A stretch of DNA of 64,000 nt from positions 806,001 to 870,000 of the forward strand of contig NZ_NBWU01000001.1 in the NCBI RefSeq assembly GCF_002514735.1. Reading direction: 5' to 3'. Both the position numbers and the translations under genes were made by a program. Of this stretch, positions 54,029 to 62,006 are shown piece after piece; within the stretch, counting starts at the first letter, position 1; each line of letters starts with the position of its first letter. The notes beneath the pieces were generated by a model. It was not told the DNA's origin. It ran no database searches and was given only the letters and a program-made list of their open reading frames with translations. The DNA is from Sediminicola luteus (GTDB lineage: Bacteria > Bacteroidota > Bacteroidia > Flavobacteriales > Flavobacteriaceae).

Positions 54029-54388
54029 ATGTCCCAACTGCTTTTTGTATATAATGCCGAACCTGGCCTAGGCCATGCCTTGGTCGATAGCCTTCATAAA
54101 TGGCTTTCGCCCGGCACCTATTCCTGTTCTCTATGTGCCCTTACCCATGGAGGTTTTGGCAAAAAAAAGGATTGGGCCGAATACTTGGATAACATCCCGT
54201 TACCCAAACGGTTTGTATATAAGGATGCCTTTATAAAGGAATTCGGAACAAGGCAGGTACCCGCCATTTACCTAGAGCACAACCAAAACCTACATAGCCT
54301 GATTACTGCCGAACAATTACAGACTACGGACTTGTTAGGCCTTATGGAAACATTGACAACACAATTAAAAAAATATACAGATGTCTAA
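54029..54388 (+). CDS. Small protein of the arsenosugar-type cluster, unknown function
   Basis: 119 residues. It begins MSQLLFVYNAEPGLGHALVDSLHKW, which reads like a small alpha/beta domain. It has CSLCALTHGGFG (a CxxC) and QVPAIYLEHNQNLHSLI, the latter like the cis-Pro region of a thioredoxin fold. A thiol-related or metal-binding role is possible. It overlaps the AhpD-like gene by 8 bp, and lies 39 bp after the DUF2064 gene, so it belongs to the same transcript. Confidence 0.7.
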   Translation: MSQLLFVYNAEPGLGHALVDSLHKWLSPGTYSCSLCALTHGGFGKKKDWAEYLDNIPLPKRFVYKDAFIKEFGTRQVPAIYLEHNQNLHSLITAEQLQTTDLLGLMETLTTQLKKYTDV

Positions 54389-54716
54389 ACCTTATTACGA
54401 CCCCGCCGACCTTCGCAAATTTGGAAAGATCACCGAATGGAGTGAAGAGATTGGGAACAAATTTTTCGATTATTACGGAAAAGTATTTGAAGAAGGCGCC
54501 CTGAGTGCCCGCGAAAAATCGTTGATCGCCTTGGCCGTGGCCCATGTGGTCAAATGCCCTTATTGTATAGATGCCTATACCAAAGACGGTCTGCAACGTG
54601 GCATTACCAAAGAAGAAATGATGGAAGCCGTACATGCCGGTGCCGCCATAGAGAGTGGGGCTACCTTGGTTCATGGGGTACAGATGATGAACAAATACAA
54701 TAAATTGAGCATGTAA
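54381..54716 (+). CDS. AhpD-like carboxymuconolactone decarboxylase-family protein (arsenosugar-associated)
   Basis: 111 residues. The AhpD-type helix pair with Cys59 and Cys62 (AVAHVVKCPYCIDAY) and the following GITKEEMMEAVHAGAAIESGA are characteristic. The family includes alkylhydroperoxidases that use the CxxC. A member of this size next to ArsS is annotated in other genomes as an arsenosugar-biosynthesis-associated, peroxidase-like protein. It overlaps the upstream gene by 8 bp. Its role in the pathway is inferred from location. Confidence 0.85.
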   Translation: MSKPYYDPADLRKFGKITEWSEEIGNKFFDYYGKVFEEGALSAREKSLIALAVAHVVKCPYCIDAYTKDGLQRGITKEEMMEAVHAGAAIESGATLVHGVQMMNKYNKLSM

Positions 54717-54786
54717 GGCCAATCCATTTGCTTGTGTTAATCATAATAATGGTACCGATAGCAGCTGTATCAAAAAACATTGCATT

Positions 54787-55851
54787 ATGACCAAAATGCC
54801 GACAAAATCGCTAAAAGCCCGTGAAAAGGAACTGGCGGCCATTGAGAAACAAATGGAAGTATTGAACGGGGAACTTTTTCAAAGTGGTGAGCTGCCTTTT
54901 TTTAAGGATAAAATAGCCGAATTGGGGTGTTTCCCCCTAAAGCCCAAAAAACTGGAGATCCTACAGATCAACGTGGGTTATATGTGCAACCAGGTCTGTG
55001 CGCATTGCCATGTAGATGCCGGCCCCGATCGTAAAGAGATTATGACCCGCGAAACCATGGAACAATGTCTGGAGGTAATTCGGCATACCGGCGCGCATAC
55101 CCTTGACCTTACCGGTGGGGCCCCAGAAATGAACCCCAATTTCCGTTGGTTCGTAGAAGAGGCGGCCCAAGCTGGCATTCAAGATTTTATCGTACGGTCT
55201 AACCTTACCATTATAAGGGCCAATAAAAAATACCACGACCTACCGGAATTCTTTAAAAAACATAAGGTGCATGTTGTCTCTTCCATGCCGCACTATACAA
55301 GAGGTAAAACGGATAAACAACGGGGCAATGGGGTTTTCGATGCCTCTATACAAGCCTTAAAAGATCTGAATGCCGTGGGTTACGGCATGGCCGATAGCGG
55401 ACTCCAACTTGATTTGGTCTATAATCCGTCAGGGGCGTATTTGCCCGGGGATCAAATGGCCTTGGAAAACGATTTTAAAAAAGCCCTGCTCGAAGACTTT
55501 GGGATTCACTTCAATAGTCTGTTCGCCATTACCAACTTGCCCATCTCCCGTTTTCTAGACTACCTCTTGGCTTCCGATAATTATGAAGACTATATGTATG
55601 CCTTGGTAGAGGCCTATAACCCGGCGGCGGTAGCCAACGTAATGTGTACCAATACCCTTTCGGTAAGCTGGGATGGTTGGTTGTACGATTGCGATTTTAA
55701 CCAAATGTTGGATATGAAGGTAGCCTCGAAGGTAAAGCATATCAAAGACTATAATGAGGAAATCGTAAACGACCGAAACATTATTATCTCGCAACACTGT
55801 TACGGCTGTACCGCCGGTGCCGGTAGCAGTTGCCAAGGTACTGTGGCTTGA
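54787..55851 (+). CDS. arsS: Radical SAM protein of the ArsS type (arsenosugar biosynthesis)
   Basis: 354 residues. The radical SAM cluster is CNQVCAHC (Cys67, Cys71, Cys74). The C-terminal HCYGCTAGAGSSCQG has Cys338, Cys341 and Cys349, matching the CxxC/SS-C ending of the ArsS family (TIGR04167), in which some members carry selenocysteine; here all are Cys. It uses SAM to build the arsenosugar backbone, probably by adenosyl transfer to an arsenical. A 70-bp gap separates it from the AhpD-like gene, and a terminator follows. No arsM-like methyltransferase or arsenic regulator is in the window. Confidence 0.85.
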   Translation: MTKMPTKSLKAREKELAAIEKQMEVLNGELFQSGELPFFKDKIAELGCFPLKPKKLEILQINVGYMCNQVCAHCHVDAGPDRKEIMTRETMEQCLEVIRHTGAHTLDLTGGAPEMNPNFRWFVEEAAQAGIQDFIVRSNLTIIRANKKYHDLPEFFKKHKVHVVSSMPHYTRGKTDKQRGNGVFDASIQALKDLNAVGYGMADSGLQLDLVYNPSGAYLPGDQMALENDFKKALLEDFGIHFNSLFAITNLPISRFLDYLLASDNYEDYMYALVEAYNPAAVANVMCTNTLSVSWDGWLYDCDFNQMLDMKVASKVKHIKDYNEEIVNDRNIIISQHCYGCTAGAGSSCQGTVA

Positions 55852-55895
55852 TATCGCCTAGGTTATAAACTAGATCTAGTGAGATTCCAGAGAAC

Positions 55896-55937
55896 AACCT
55901 CGAAACAACTTTACCGATTGTTTTCGAGGTTTTTTTA
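55896..55937 (+). terminator. Terminator of the arsenosugar-type cluster
   Basis: AACCTCGAAACAA pairs with TTGTTTTCGAGGTT (one bulge) around a 9-nt loop, then seven T's. It begins 45 bp after the arsS-like stop codon. Confidence 0.85.
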
Positions 55938-56019
55938 TTGTTTTCTGTATTAGGCCTGACACTTTTGAATCACTCCATTTGATGTAAATTTGTTGGGTAC
56001 CCAAAAGAAAAATCTGCAA

Positions 56020-56742
56020 ATGAAATTCACCATGTTTCAATATGAACTTGGTCCCAAAAAATTGTCAGTTACAGAAATGGCTTTCTGGGGTGGTTTAGTT
56101 TTTCAGTTGCTGCTATTATTGGCTCCAATTTCAGCAGAAAAATACTTAAACATAAAAACTAATGGAGATAGTATTCTCTTTCTCTATTTTATTGGATTGA
56201 TTCCACTTGTTTTTTCATATATCTATCAATATTATGAATATGAGAACATTAACACCCAAAAAAGAGGGCATATTGAATTCGACGAAACCGGTATAACTCT
56301 GGACTATAATCTTCAAATTCCCTATTTATCAATTTCACATTTCCGTATTGATTGGGAAAGGTATTATGGCCAAAAAATAAACAAAAGACCTTTTGGAGGT
56401 CCTTACCCAAAATATAGTTTAGGAGTAAAAAACAAACTTAGATTCCGTTCCAATGACCAAGAGTATGAATTTCATTTCAAATTGGAAGACGAAACCCATT
56501 TACACCAATTTCAACGCTTTTTGCTAGAACTGGTTACAACAGATAAATTATACCATTTACCGCCAAAGAATCAAATAGGACTTATATCCGATAAATTCAA
56601 ACATTTATCACAGTTCAAGTACTTTGTCATTAAATTGATTGAGGAAAATCGAATTGATTGTACCACAGGACTATTACTTCATGGTTATAAAACAGATAAA
56701 GAGGCCGAATTACTTAGAAAAAAACATTGTCAAGGCAAATAA
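56020..56742 (+). CDS. Two-helix membrane protein, unknown function, AT-rich
   Basis: 240 residues starting MKFTMFQYELGPKKLSV; a TTG 10 codons upstream is possible but less likely. Two membrane helices (MAFWGGLVFQLLLLLAP and ILFLYFIGLIPLVFSYIY) are followed by a soluble, Tyr/His/Lys-rich domain (IEFDETGITLDYNLQIPYLSISHFRIDWERYYG, FRSNDQEYEFHFKLEDETHLHQFQRF). The arrangement recalls PH-like membrane-anchored proteins, but I cannot assign a family. Base and codon use are clearly more AT-rich than the neighbours, suggesting recent acquisition. Confidence 0.7.
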   Translation: MKFTMFQYELGPKKLSVTEMAFWGGLVFQLLLLLAPISAEKYLNIKTNGDSILFLYFIGLIPLVFSYIYQYYEYENINTQKRGHIEFDETGITLDYNLQIPYLSISHFRIDWERYYGQKINKRPFGGPYPKYSLGVKNKLRFRSNDQEYEFHFKLEDETHLHQFQRFLLELVTTDKLYHLPPKNQIGLISDKFKHLSQFKYFVIKLIEENRIDCTTGLLLHGYKTDKEAELLRKKHCQGK

Positions 56743-56899
56743 CCCTCTAAAAACCAGCCGTTTTCACGCACACTTCAACCCAAAAAGTGCTTTTTATCGA
56801 AAAATATGGTCGTTCAGCTGTTTTCAATTAGAAACGAACGACCCTACCCGTTTACTTTATCCGACCCTAAAGTCAGAAGCATAACCTAACCCAGACCAT

Positions 56900-57511
56900 A
56901 TGGAAAAGCACTTGAAGCGCATCGTTACTATGCAACGTATGCAAAAAACAGGCCTCGAATTATTCTACCAAAAAGGCTATTTCAACACCAGTATAGACGA
57001 TATATTAAAATCGCTTTCCCTTTCTAAAGGGGCCTTTTACTATCATTTTGCCTCCAAAGACGAGTTCTTTATCGGCATTATACAACAATTGCTTTTCCGA
57101 AAGGTCTATAGCGCCTTGATCGAACCCTTGGAATCCAACGAAAATCCGTTGACCTTAATCGAGCGCACCTTAGACAATACCCTAGAGACCGCACAACACA
57201 ACAAATACGATTATGGCTTTGCCCTAGGCAATTTTTTGAACGAATTCAACGGGCGCCACCCAGAGATTATGCGATACTTAAAGGATATTACGAAAGTATG
57301 GGAGGTAAACCTAATCAGTGCCCTACAACGGGGCAAGAGCAACGGTTATGTATCGCGTCATATAGATAGCGAGTCCGTAGCCTTATTCATTATCTCCTCT
57401 TTTTTGGGTATGCGAACCCTTATGGTAGAGGGCAATGGCAAATTGTTGCGCTATAAGTATATGCAACAATTACGGACCTATTTAAAAACGATGGAAGCCG
57501 TAACCCACTAG
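56900..57511 (+). CDS. TetR/AcrR-family transcriptional regulator
   Basis: 203 residues. N-terminal helix-turn-helix is typical: GLELFYQKGYFNTSIDDILKSLSLSKGAFYYHFASKDEFF (about 16-55), followed by helical ligand-binding domain. It binds DNA as a dimer and usually represses a nearby transporter or enzyme. Nothing obvious is adjacent: upstream is the AT-rich orphan and downstream is recA. The target is unknown. Confidence 0.93.
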   Translation: MEKHLKRIVTMQRMQKTGLELFYQKGYFNTSIDDILKSLSLSKGAFYYHFASKDEFFIGIIQQLLFRKVYSALIEPLESNENPLTLIERTLDNTLETAQHNKYDYGFALGNFLNEFNGRHPEIMRYLKDITKVWEVNLISALQRGKSNGYVSRHIDSESVALFIISSFLGMRTLMVEGNGKLLRYKYMQQLRTYLKTMEAVTH

Positions 57512-57542
57512 TAAACCACTTCGCTGCATTTAACATAGATGG

Positions 57543-57577
57543 AAAACCTGTCCGAATTTTTTGGGCAGGTTTTTTTA
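57543..57577 (+). terminator. Terminator of the TetR-family gene
   Basis: AAACCTGTCC / GGGCAGGTTT hairpin followed by a run of T's, 32 bp after the stop codon. Confidence 0.85.
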
Positions 57578-57624
57578 TGACCCTCTGAATGGTAAATTAA
57601 ATAGTCAGTAAACTACCACTCCAC

Positions 57625-57660
57625 AATCCCGATAGTTCCGATAACTATCGGAACGGGATT
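57625..57660. repeat. Palindromic hairpin repeat
   Basis: AATCCC pairs with GGGATT, and GTTCCGATA with TATCGGAAC, around an AC loop and a 4-nt bulge. It has no T-run and is probably a dispersed palindromic element. Confidence 0.6.
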
Positions 57661-57732
57661 CGAGGCATCTGAAGGAAATATGGTTTTTATTTCGAGACAA
57701 GCCTGGCGGTAATAAACCCTTTTGGCGGTGCC

Positions 57733-57960
57733 AAAAAAAGAGGCGCCAAAAGCACCTCTTTTCATAGCTAATTCGTTATAGAATCATTTTAAGTTTCGGA
57801 TGTAAGCATCCTCATCGGATTCGGAATCCGGAATCTATAACGACGTCAGCCACCGTCGAGCAACCCTTGTCCCGCTATACGACAGGTACGGTCGCCCTTC
57901 AGTAAAAACAATGTAATGCAAAAGCCCATAGCTTTTCTTTTCCTAATAGATGCAGAAAAG
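57733..57960 (-). ncRNA. Candidate structured non-coding RNA, minus strand
   Basis: Read on the minus strand, several stems follow one another and end in a terminator. They are a CGACG/CGTCG hairpin (57841-57858); an outer 9-bp stem CGTTATAGA / TCTATAACG (57834-57842 with 57774-57782), which encloses a GGATT-CCG-AATCC hairpin (57817-57829) and a GGATG-CTTA-CATCC hairpin (57798-57811), making a three-way junction; then AAAAGAGG / CCTCTTTT with seven T's (57733-57762). A 27-codon frame with a Shine-Dalgarno-like AGGAAAAG (57846-57929) overlaps the 5' half, so a short leader peptide is an alternative. Family unknown; Flavo-1 or similar is possible. Confidence 0.45.
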
Positions 57961-58072
57961 GGCTAAAGGTTGTGTACTCCCCCGGGTAACAACCCCCAAG
58001 GCGAAGGCAAAATTAAAGTCTTGGCCTTCTTCAAAAGTTTGGGTACTTTAGCTATCCTAACACTTTTTTGAA

Positions 58073-59080
58073 ATGAGCTCGGAAAAAGACGCAAAATTAA
58101 AAGCTTTAAAGCTTACCCTAGATAAATTGGACAAAACCTACGGTAAAGGTGCCGTAATGAAAATGGGCGACAGTGTCGTAGAAGATGTTGAGGTAATCTC
58201 ATCGGGATCTCTCGGCCTAGATCTTGCCTTGGGCGTAGGAGGGTATCCCAGGGGAAGGATCATAGAAATCTATGGTCCCGAATCTTCGGGTAAAACCACC
58301 CTTACCCTGCATGCCATTGCCGAGGCCCAAAAAAGTGGGGGCATCGCCGCCTTTATTGATGCGGAACATGCCTTTGACCGTTTCTATGCCGAAAAATTGG
58401 GCATTGATATCGACAACCTCATCATTTCCCAGCCCGACCACGGGGAGCAGGCCTTGGAAATCGCCGATAACTTGATTCGTTCAGGTGCCATTGATATCGT
58501 TATCGTGGATTCGGTTGCCGCTTTGACCCCAAAAAGTGAGATCGAAGGCGAAATGGGCGATTCTAAAATGGGGCTTCATGCACGATTGATGTCCCAGGCC
58601 CTACGAAAACTTACGGCCAGTATCAGCAAGACCCACTGTACCGTAATCTTTATTAACCAATTGAGGGAAAAAATTGGGGTTATGTTCGGTAACCCAGAAA
58701 CCACCACTGGGGGTAATGCCCTTAAATTTTATGCTTCGGTACGATTGGACATCCGTAGATCTACCCAGATCAAAAATACCGATGGGGAGGTTATGGGTAA
58801 CAAAACCCGAGTAAAAGTGGTAAAAAACAAGGTGGCCCCACCGTTTAGGGCTACCGAATTCGACATTATGTATGGCGAAGGTATTTCCAAGGTCGGTGAG
58901 ATCATTGACCTCGGGGTACAGTACGAGATCGTTAAAAAGAGTGGCTCGTGGTTCAGTTATGGTGATACCAAGCTGGGACAAGGCCGCGATGCCGTAAAAT
59001 CGTTGATCTTAGACAACCCCGAACTCATGGAAGAACTGGAGGCCAAGATCAAAGAGGCCATCGATGCCGTAAAATCTTGA
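58073..59080 (+). CDS. recA: DNA recombinase RecA
   Basis: 335 residues. The Walker A motif is GPESSGKTT (68-76); Walker B is [32 protein letters not shown] (loop and ATP-cap region) is conserved, and the C-terminal domain ends in a Lys/Asp/Glu-rich tail. It promotes strand exchange in homologous recombination and repair, in the cytoplasm. It is transcribed opposite to the candidate RNA next to it. The promoter is in the preceding 70 bp, with a TACTTTAG -7-like element about 30 bp before the ATG. Confidence 0.98.
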   Translation: MSSEKDAKLKALKLTLDKLDKTYGKGAVMKMGDSVVEDVEVISSGSLGLDLALGVGGYPRGRIIEIYGPESSGKTTLTLHAIAEAQKSGGIAAFIDAEHAFDRFYAEKLGIDIDNLIISQPDHGEQALEIADNLIRSGAIDIVIVDSVAALTPKSEIEGEMGDSKMGLHARLMSQALRKLTASISKTHCTVIFINQLREKIGVMFGNPETTTGGNALKFYASVRLDIRRSTQIKNTDGEVMGNKTRVKVVKNKVAPPFRATEFDIMYGEGISKVGEIIDLGVQYEIVKKSGSWFSYGDTKLGQGRDAVKSLILDNPELMEELEAKIKEAIDAVKS

Positions 59081-59198
59081 TCACTTTAGGCCGTTTGTCG
59101 GCCTAATACCGCTTTTGGTAGTTTCTTTATCAAGCTTTGCCTAAAATCACGCAACCCTTGGGTAAACACCACATCTAGTGGATAAAAGAATTGCTACC

Positions 59199-59639
59199 AT
59201 GAGAAAGTATGTTGCGCTTATGGGTGGGCTATTTATGGCCCTAACCCTAAGTTCTTGTGATTTGGATGATGACGGTACCAATGTGCGCTTTACCGCCCTT
59301 AGGGTGTTGGAAGCCGATTTACCCGAGGCTTTCGAACGGAACAAGACCTATGAACTGGATATTACCTTTTTAAGGCCCAACAGTTGTACTTATTTTGAAG
59401 GTTTCGATGTAGAGAAAGAAGCCTTAACCACCCGCAAAGTGGTCGTTATAGGTTCGGAGATCATAGACTCCGACAGCAACTGTCAAGAAATTGCCACCGA
59501 GGTAACCCGTACCATGGATTTTATTGTTCTGTACGATGAAACCTATACGTTCCGCTTTTGGAACGGTAGGGACGACAATGGAGACGATATATATTTAGAA
59601 TACGAAGTCCCCGTTATCGAAACCGCCTCTAAAGAGTAG
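59199..59639 (+). CDS. Small lipoprotein, unknown function
   Basis: 146 residues from MRKYVALMGGLFMALTLSSC (lipobox, Cys20); a GTG seven codons earlier is in frame but lacks a reason to be used. The mature protein starts DLDDDGTNVRFTALRVLEADLPE and is beta-rich, including a FLRPNSCTYFEGFDV element with a second Cys and a Cys in SDSNCQ. It is the first gene of a group that continues with an ECF sigma gene (33 bp) and the barrel chimera; possibly the envelope part of that system. Confidence 0.8.
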   Translation: MRKYVALMGGLFMALTLSSCDLDDDGTNVRFTALRVLEADLPEAFERNKTYELDITFLRPNSCTYFEGFDVEKEALTTRKVVVIGSEIIDSDSNCQEIATEVTRTMDFIVLYDETYTFRFWNGRDDNGDDIYLEYEVPVIETASKE

Positions 59640-59672
59640 AAGAACCAAAAAACTAGTACCAACCCATTCTTT

Positions 59673-60221
59673 TTGCAAATAGCGCAGATCATAGCCGGTT
59701 GTAAAAAAGGCCACAGGGATGCCCAAGAGGCCCTGTATCGGGCCTATGCACGGGTGTTGTTCAGTATTTGCCTAAAGTACTCACGTAATCAGGCAGAGGC
59801 TGAAGATAGCCTACACGACAGCTTTATGATCATTTACGAAAAGATCGGACAGTATAAGTCCAAAGGTTCTTTTGAAGGTTGGTTAAAGCGGGTAACCTTG
59901 AATACGGTATTACAGAAATACCGAAAGGAGACCTACCTGAATCTGGTGAATGAAGATATTCGCCAAGACTCCCCCGAAGTAGAGGATTTGGATGATACCA
60001 ACCTTAACCTTGGGGTATTATTGCAACATATACAAAGTTTGCCCAATAAATACAGGGCCACCTTTAACCTATATGTGTTAGACGGCTATTCGCATAAGGA
60101 AATCGCCGAAATGATGGGTACTTCGGTAGGCACCTCCAAGTCTAACTTGGCTCGTGCCCGCATGTTGTTGAAGGAAAAATTGATTAAGGATAAAGTAAAC
60201 TTTCTCAGGGCTAGCCAATGA
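59673..60221 (+). CDS. ECF-type RNA polymerase sigma factor
   Basis: 182 residues. Region 2 (LYRAYARVLFSICLKYSRNQAEAEDSLHDSFMIIYEKIGQYK, with EGWLKRVTLN) and region 4 (LPNKYRATFNLYVLDGYSHKEIAEMMGTSVGTSKSNLARAR) are intact. The start is a TTG; no ATG fits. It redirects RNA polymerase to a regulon that usually includes its own operon. The downstream gene has the N-terminal form of an anti-sigma factor, so this is a sigma/anti-sigma pair by inference. Confidence 0.93.
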   Translation: MQIAQIIAGCKKGHRDAQEALYRAYARVLFSICLKYSRNQAEAEDSLHDSFMIIYEKIGQYKSKGSFEGWLKRVTLNTVLQKYRKETYLNLVNEDIRQDSPEVEDLDDTNLNLGVLLQHIQSLPNKYRATFNLYVLDGYSHKEIAEMMGTSVGTSKSNLARARMLLKEKLIKDKVNFLRASQ

Positions 60222-60365
60222 GGGGTTTCGTAGATATAAAGAAAAATGAAGTTGAACGGATTTGGGATCGGCCGCTATTAAATAACGATTGATTCGAATG
60301 CGTTAGTGAAACGCTACATACTTGAAACAGGGTATATAGCGAATTGCCTAAAACGAACAGCAAAA

Positions 60366-61787
60366 ATGGCAAAGAAAGATTTGGACAGATTGTTCCAGGA
60401 AAAATTTAAAGGCTTTGGCCCCGAACCCGAAGAACGGGTGTGGGAACGGGTGTCGGCCTCCTTGGAACTGCGGAAGAAAAAACGTAGGGCCCTACCTGTG
60501 TGGTGGCCCCTAGGTGGTGTTGCGGCTGCCCTAGCGGTGGTATTATGGATAAACCAACCCCAAGGCAATGAAGCCACACCACAGCTTAGTGATACCGACA
60601 AAGCCACCCCTACTGAAAAAATTGAAGGACAAAACCCCTTGCCTGAGAACCTGCCTGCTTCCGAGGCCATGGTAAACACACCCACTACCGAAAAAGAAAA
60701 TCCCCGCAATAACTCCATAGCCAACACCAATAAAACCGAAACGCTTGCAGAAACCGGGAAGCCAGCTCAAGGTGCAATAGCTAACAACACCTTAAAAACA
60801 AATAACGGCAATACTAAAACAGCAGACTACAACATAAACTTGGCCGGGGAAGCTTCGGAAGGTATTGCCCTAGAAACCACGGGTACCCCTGACACAAAGA
60901 CTACGGAAACATCAAATCCGTTGGCCGGGTTTTCAACACTGGTAACCCAAAACGAAAATACCGAAGCCAAAGCTTTGGCTGAAGACAACACCTCTAAAAA
61001 AACTTCCATCTTCAATGCCATTGCCGAACAAGAAGATGATGTCTTGGCGCAAAACGATGCGGACCAGAACAAATGGACTATCGGCCCTAAGGTAGCTCCT
61101 GTATACTTCGATGCCTTTGGAGGCGGCTCTCCGGTAGCGGCCAACTTGGCCGAAAACCAAAAATCGGGTGATATTAATCTCAGCTATGGTTTGGCCGTAG
61201 GCTATCAGGTGGGTAAAAAATTAAAAATTTCTACAGGAATCAATAAGGTGGATTATGGTTATACCACCGACGACATCATCTTTAAATCTACCGTAGGTAC
61301 CAGCGCGCAAGCCACCAATCTCGATCTAAACCCCAATGCCAGGGGCATAATCATAGGTAGCCAAAACCAGCTGAATAGTGAAGCTTTTTCGGCCTCACAA
61401 GACCTTACTGGTAAGGTTCCCATCAAAGAAGGCGACATGTTGCAAGAGATGGGTTATATCGAAATTCCCGTTGAATTGAACTACAGCCTCATACAAGACC
61501 GATTTGGCATGGATTTAATCGGAGGTTTTTCTTCTTTGTTTTTGCTTGATAATCAGGTGTCTATAATTTCCAATGGGCAATTCATCGATTTAGGTGTTGC
61601 AAATAACCTGAATAATGTTAACTTTAGCGCGAATTTTGGCTTGGGATTCAATTATTCCCTTAGCAAAAAGTTAAAGTTGAACATGGAACCGGTATTTAAG
61701 TATCAATTGAATACCTTTGCAAATACAAATGGTTCGTTCAACCCATTTACATTAGGCATTTACAGCGGATTGAATTTCCGCTTCTAA
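60366..61787 (+). CDS. Anti-sigma-like protein with C-terminal outer-membrane beta-barrel domain
   Basis: 473 residues from MAKKDLDRLFQEKFKGFGPEPEERVWERVS; a longer frame to 60306 adds 20 residues. A charged cytoplasmic part of about 45 residues precedes one membrane helix (about 47-66: VWWPLGGVAAALAVVLWI). A Thr/Asn/Glu-rich linker runs to about 255. The C-terminal 200 residues resemble a PorT-like eight-strand barrel (LSYGLAVGYQVGKKLKISTGINKVDYGY, GYIEIPVELNYSLIQ, FSANFGLGFNYSLSKKLKLNMEPVFKYQLNTF, LGIYSGLNFRF). An inner-membrane helix plus an outer-membrane-type barrel in one chain is topologically odd. It lies 144 bp after the ECF sigma gene. Confidence 0.8.
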   Translation: MAKKDLDRLFQEKFKGFGPEPEERVWERVSASLELRKKKRRALPVWWPLGGVAAALAVVLWINQPQGNEATPQLSDTDKATPTEKIEGQNPLPENLPASEAMVNTPTTEKENPRNNSIANTNKTETLAETGKPAQGAIANNTLKTNNGNTKTADYNINLAGEASEGIALETTGTPDTKTTETSNPLAGFSTLVTQNENTEAKALAEDNTSKKTSIFNAIAEQEDDVLAQNDADQNKWTIGPKVAPVYFDAFGGGSPVAANLAENQKSGDINLSYGLAVGYQVGKKLKISTGINKVDYGYTTDDIIFKSTVGTSAQATNLDLNPNARGIIIGSQNQLNSEAFSASQDLTGKVPIKEGDMLQEMGYIEIPVELNYSLIQDRFGMDLIGGFSSLFLLDNQVSIISNGQFIDLGVANNLNNVNFSANFGLGFNYSLSKKLKLNMEPVFKYQLNTFANTNGSFNPFTLGIYSGLNFRF

Positions 61788-61834
61788 ATAAAGATGTTGG
61801 TTAGGTTGGTTATTGCGCAAAGCAGTAACACCTT

Positions 61835-61866
61835 GCGCCTCCGCACTCGCGGGGGCGCTTTTTTTT
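61835..61866 (+). terminator. Terminator of the sigma/barrel group
   Basis: A 10-bp stem GCGCCTCCGC / GCGGGGGCGC with an ACTC loop, then eight T's, 47 bp after the stop codon. Confidence 0.9.
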
Positions 61867-61929
61867 GCGTTGTATTGAGACATCCCAAGGCAACGGATTA
61901 CGAAATCAAATACTATTGTTGTTATTAAA

Positions 61930-62000
61930 GTCCGCGTGAGGGATCGTAGCTGGCTACCATGTAGCGCGGAGCGCCCGGTGCCCCATGGGCACACGCCCGA
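61930..62000 (-). repeat. Dispersed Bacteroidota repeat (GGGCGTGTGCCC ... CCCTCACGCGGA)
   Basis: On the minus strand it begins GGGCGTGTGCCCATGGGGCA and ends GATCCCTCACGCGGA. This arrangement (GGGCGTnnCCC start, CCCTnACGC end) is a dispersed intergenic repeat I recognise from many Bacteroidota genomes. A minus-strand frame across it is not a credible gene. Confidence 0.6.
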
Positions 62001-62006
62001 AAACCA

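Larger units (their letters stand above)
57512..58072. other. Intergenic region rich in hairpins
   Basis: 561 bp between the TetR gene and recA. It holds the TetR gene terminator, a palindromic repeat (57625-57660), and a likely structured RNA on the minus strand (57733-57960). The last 70 bp before recA probably hold its promoter; no clear LexA site was seen. Confidence 0.6.

Noticed and set aside
57846-57929. 27-codon minus-strand frame within the candidate RNA
   Set aside because: Not listed as a gene: it ends inside a predicted stem and has no homologue I recognise; kept only as an alternative for the RNA.
58000-58072. LexA/SOS box before recA
   Set aside because: No CTGT-N8-ACAG or other recognisable SOS site is present.
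61752-61994. Minus-strand frame over the terminator and dispersed repeat
   Set aside because: It spans the sigma/barrel-group terminator and a known repeat type, with no domain signal.
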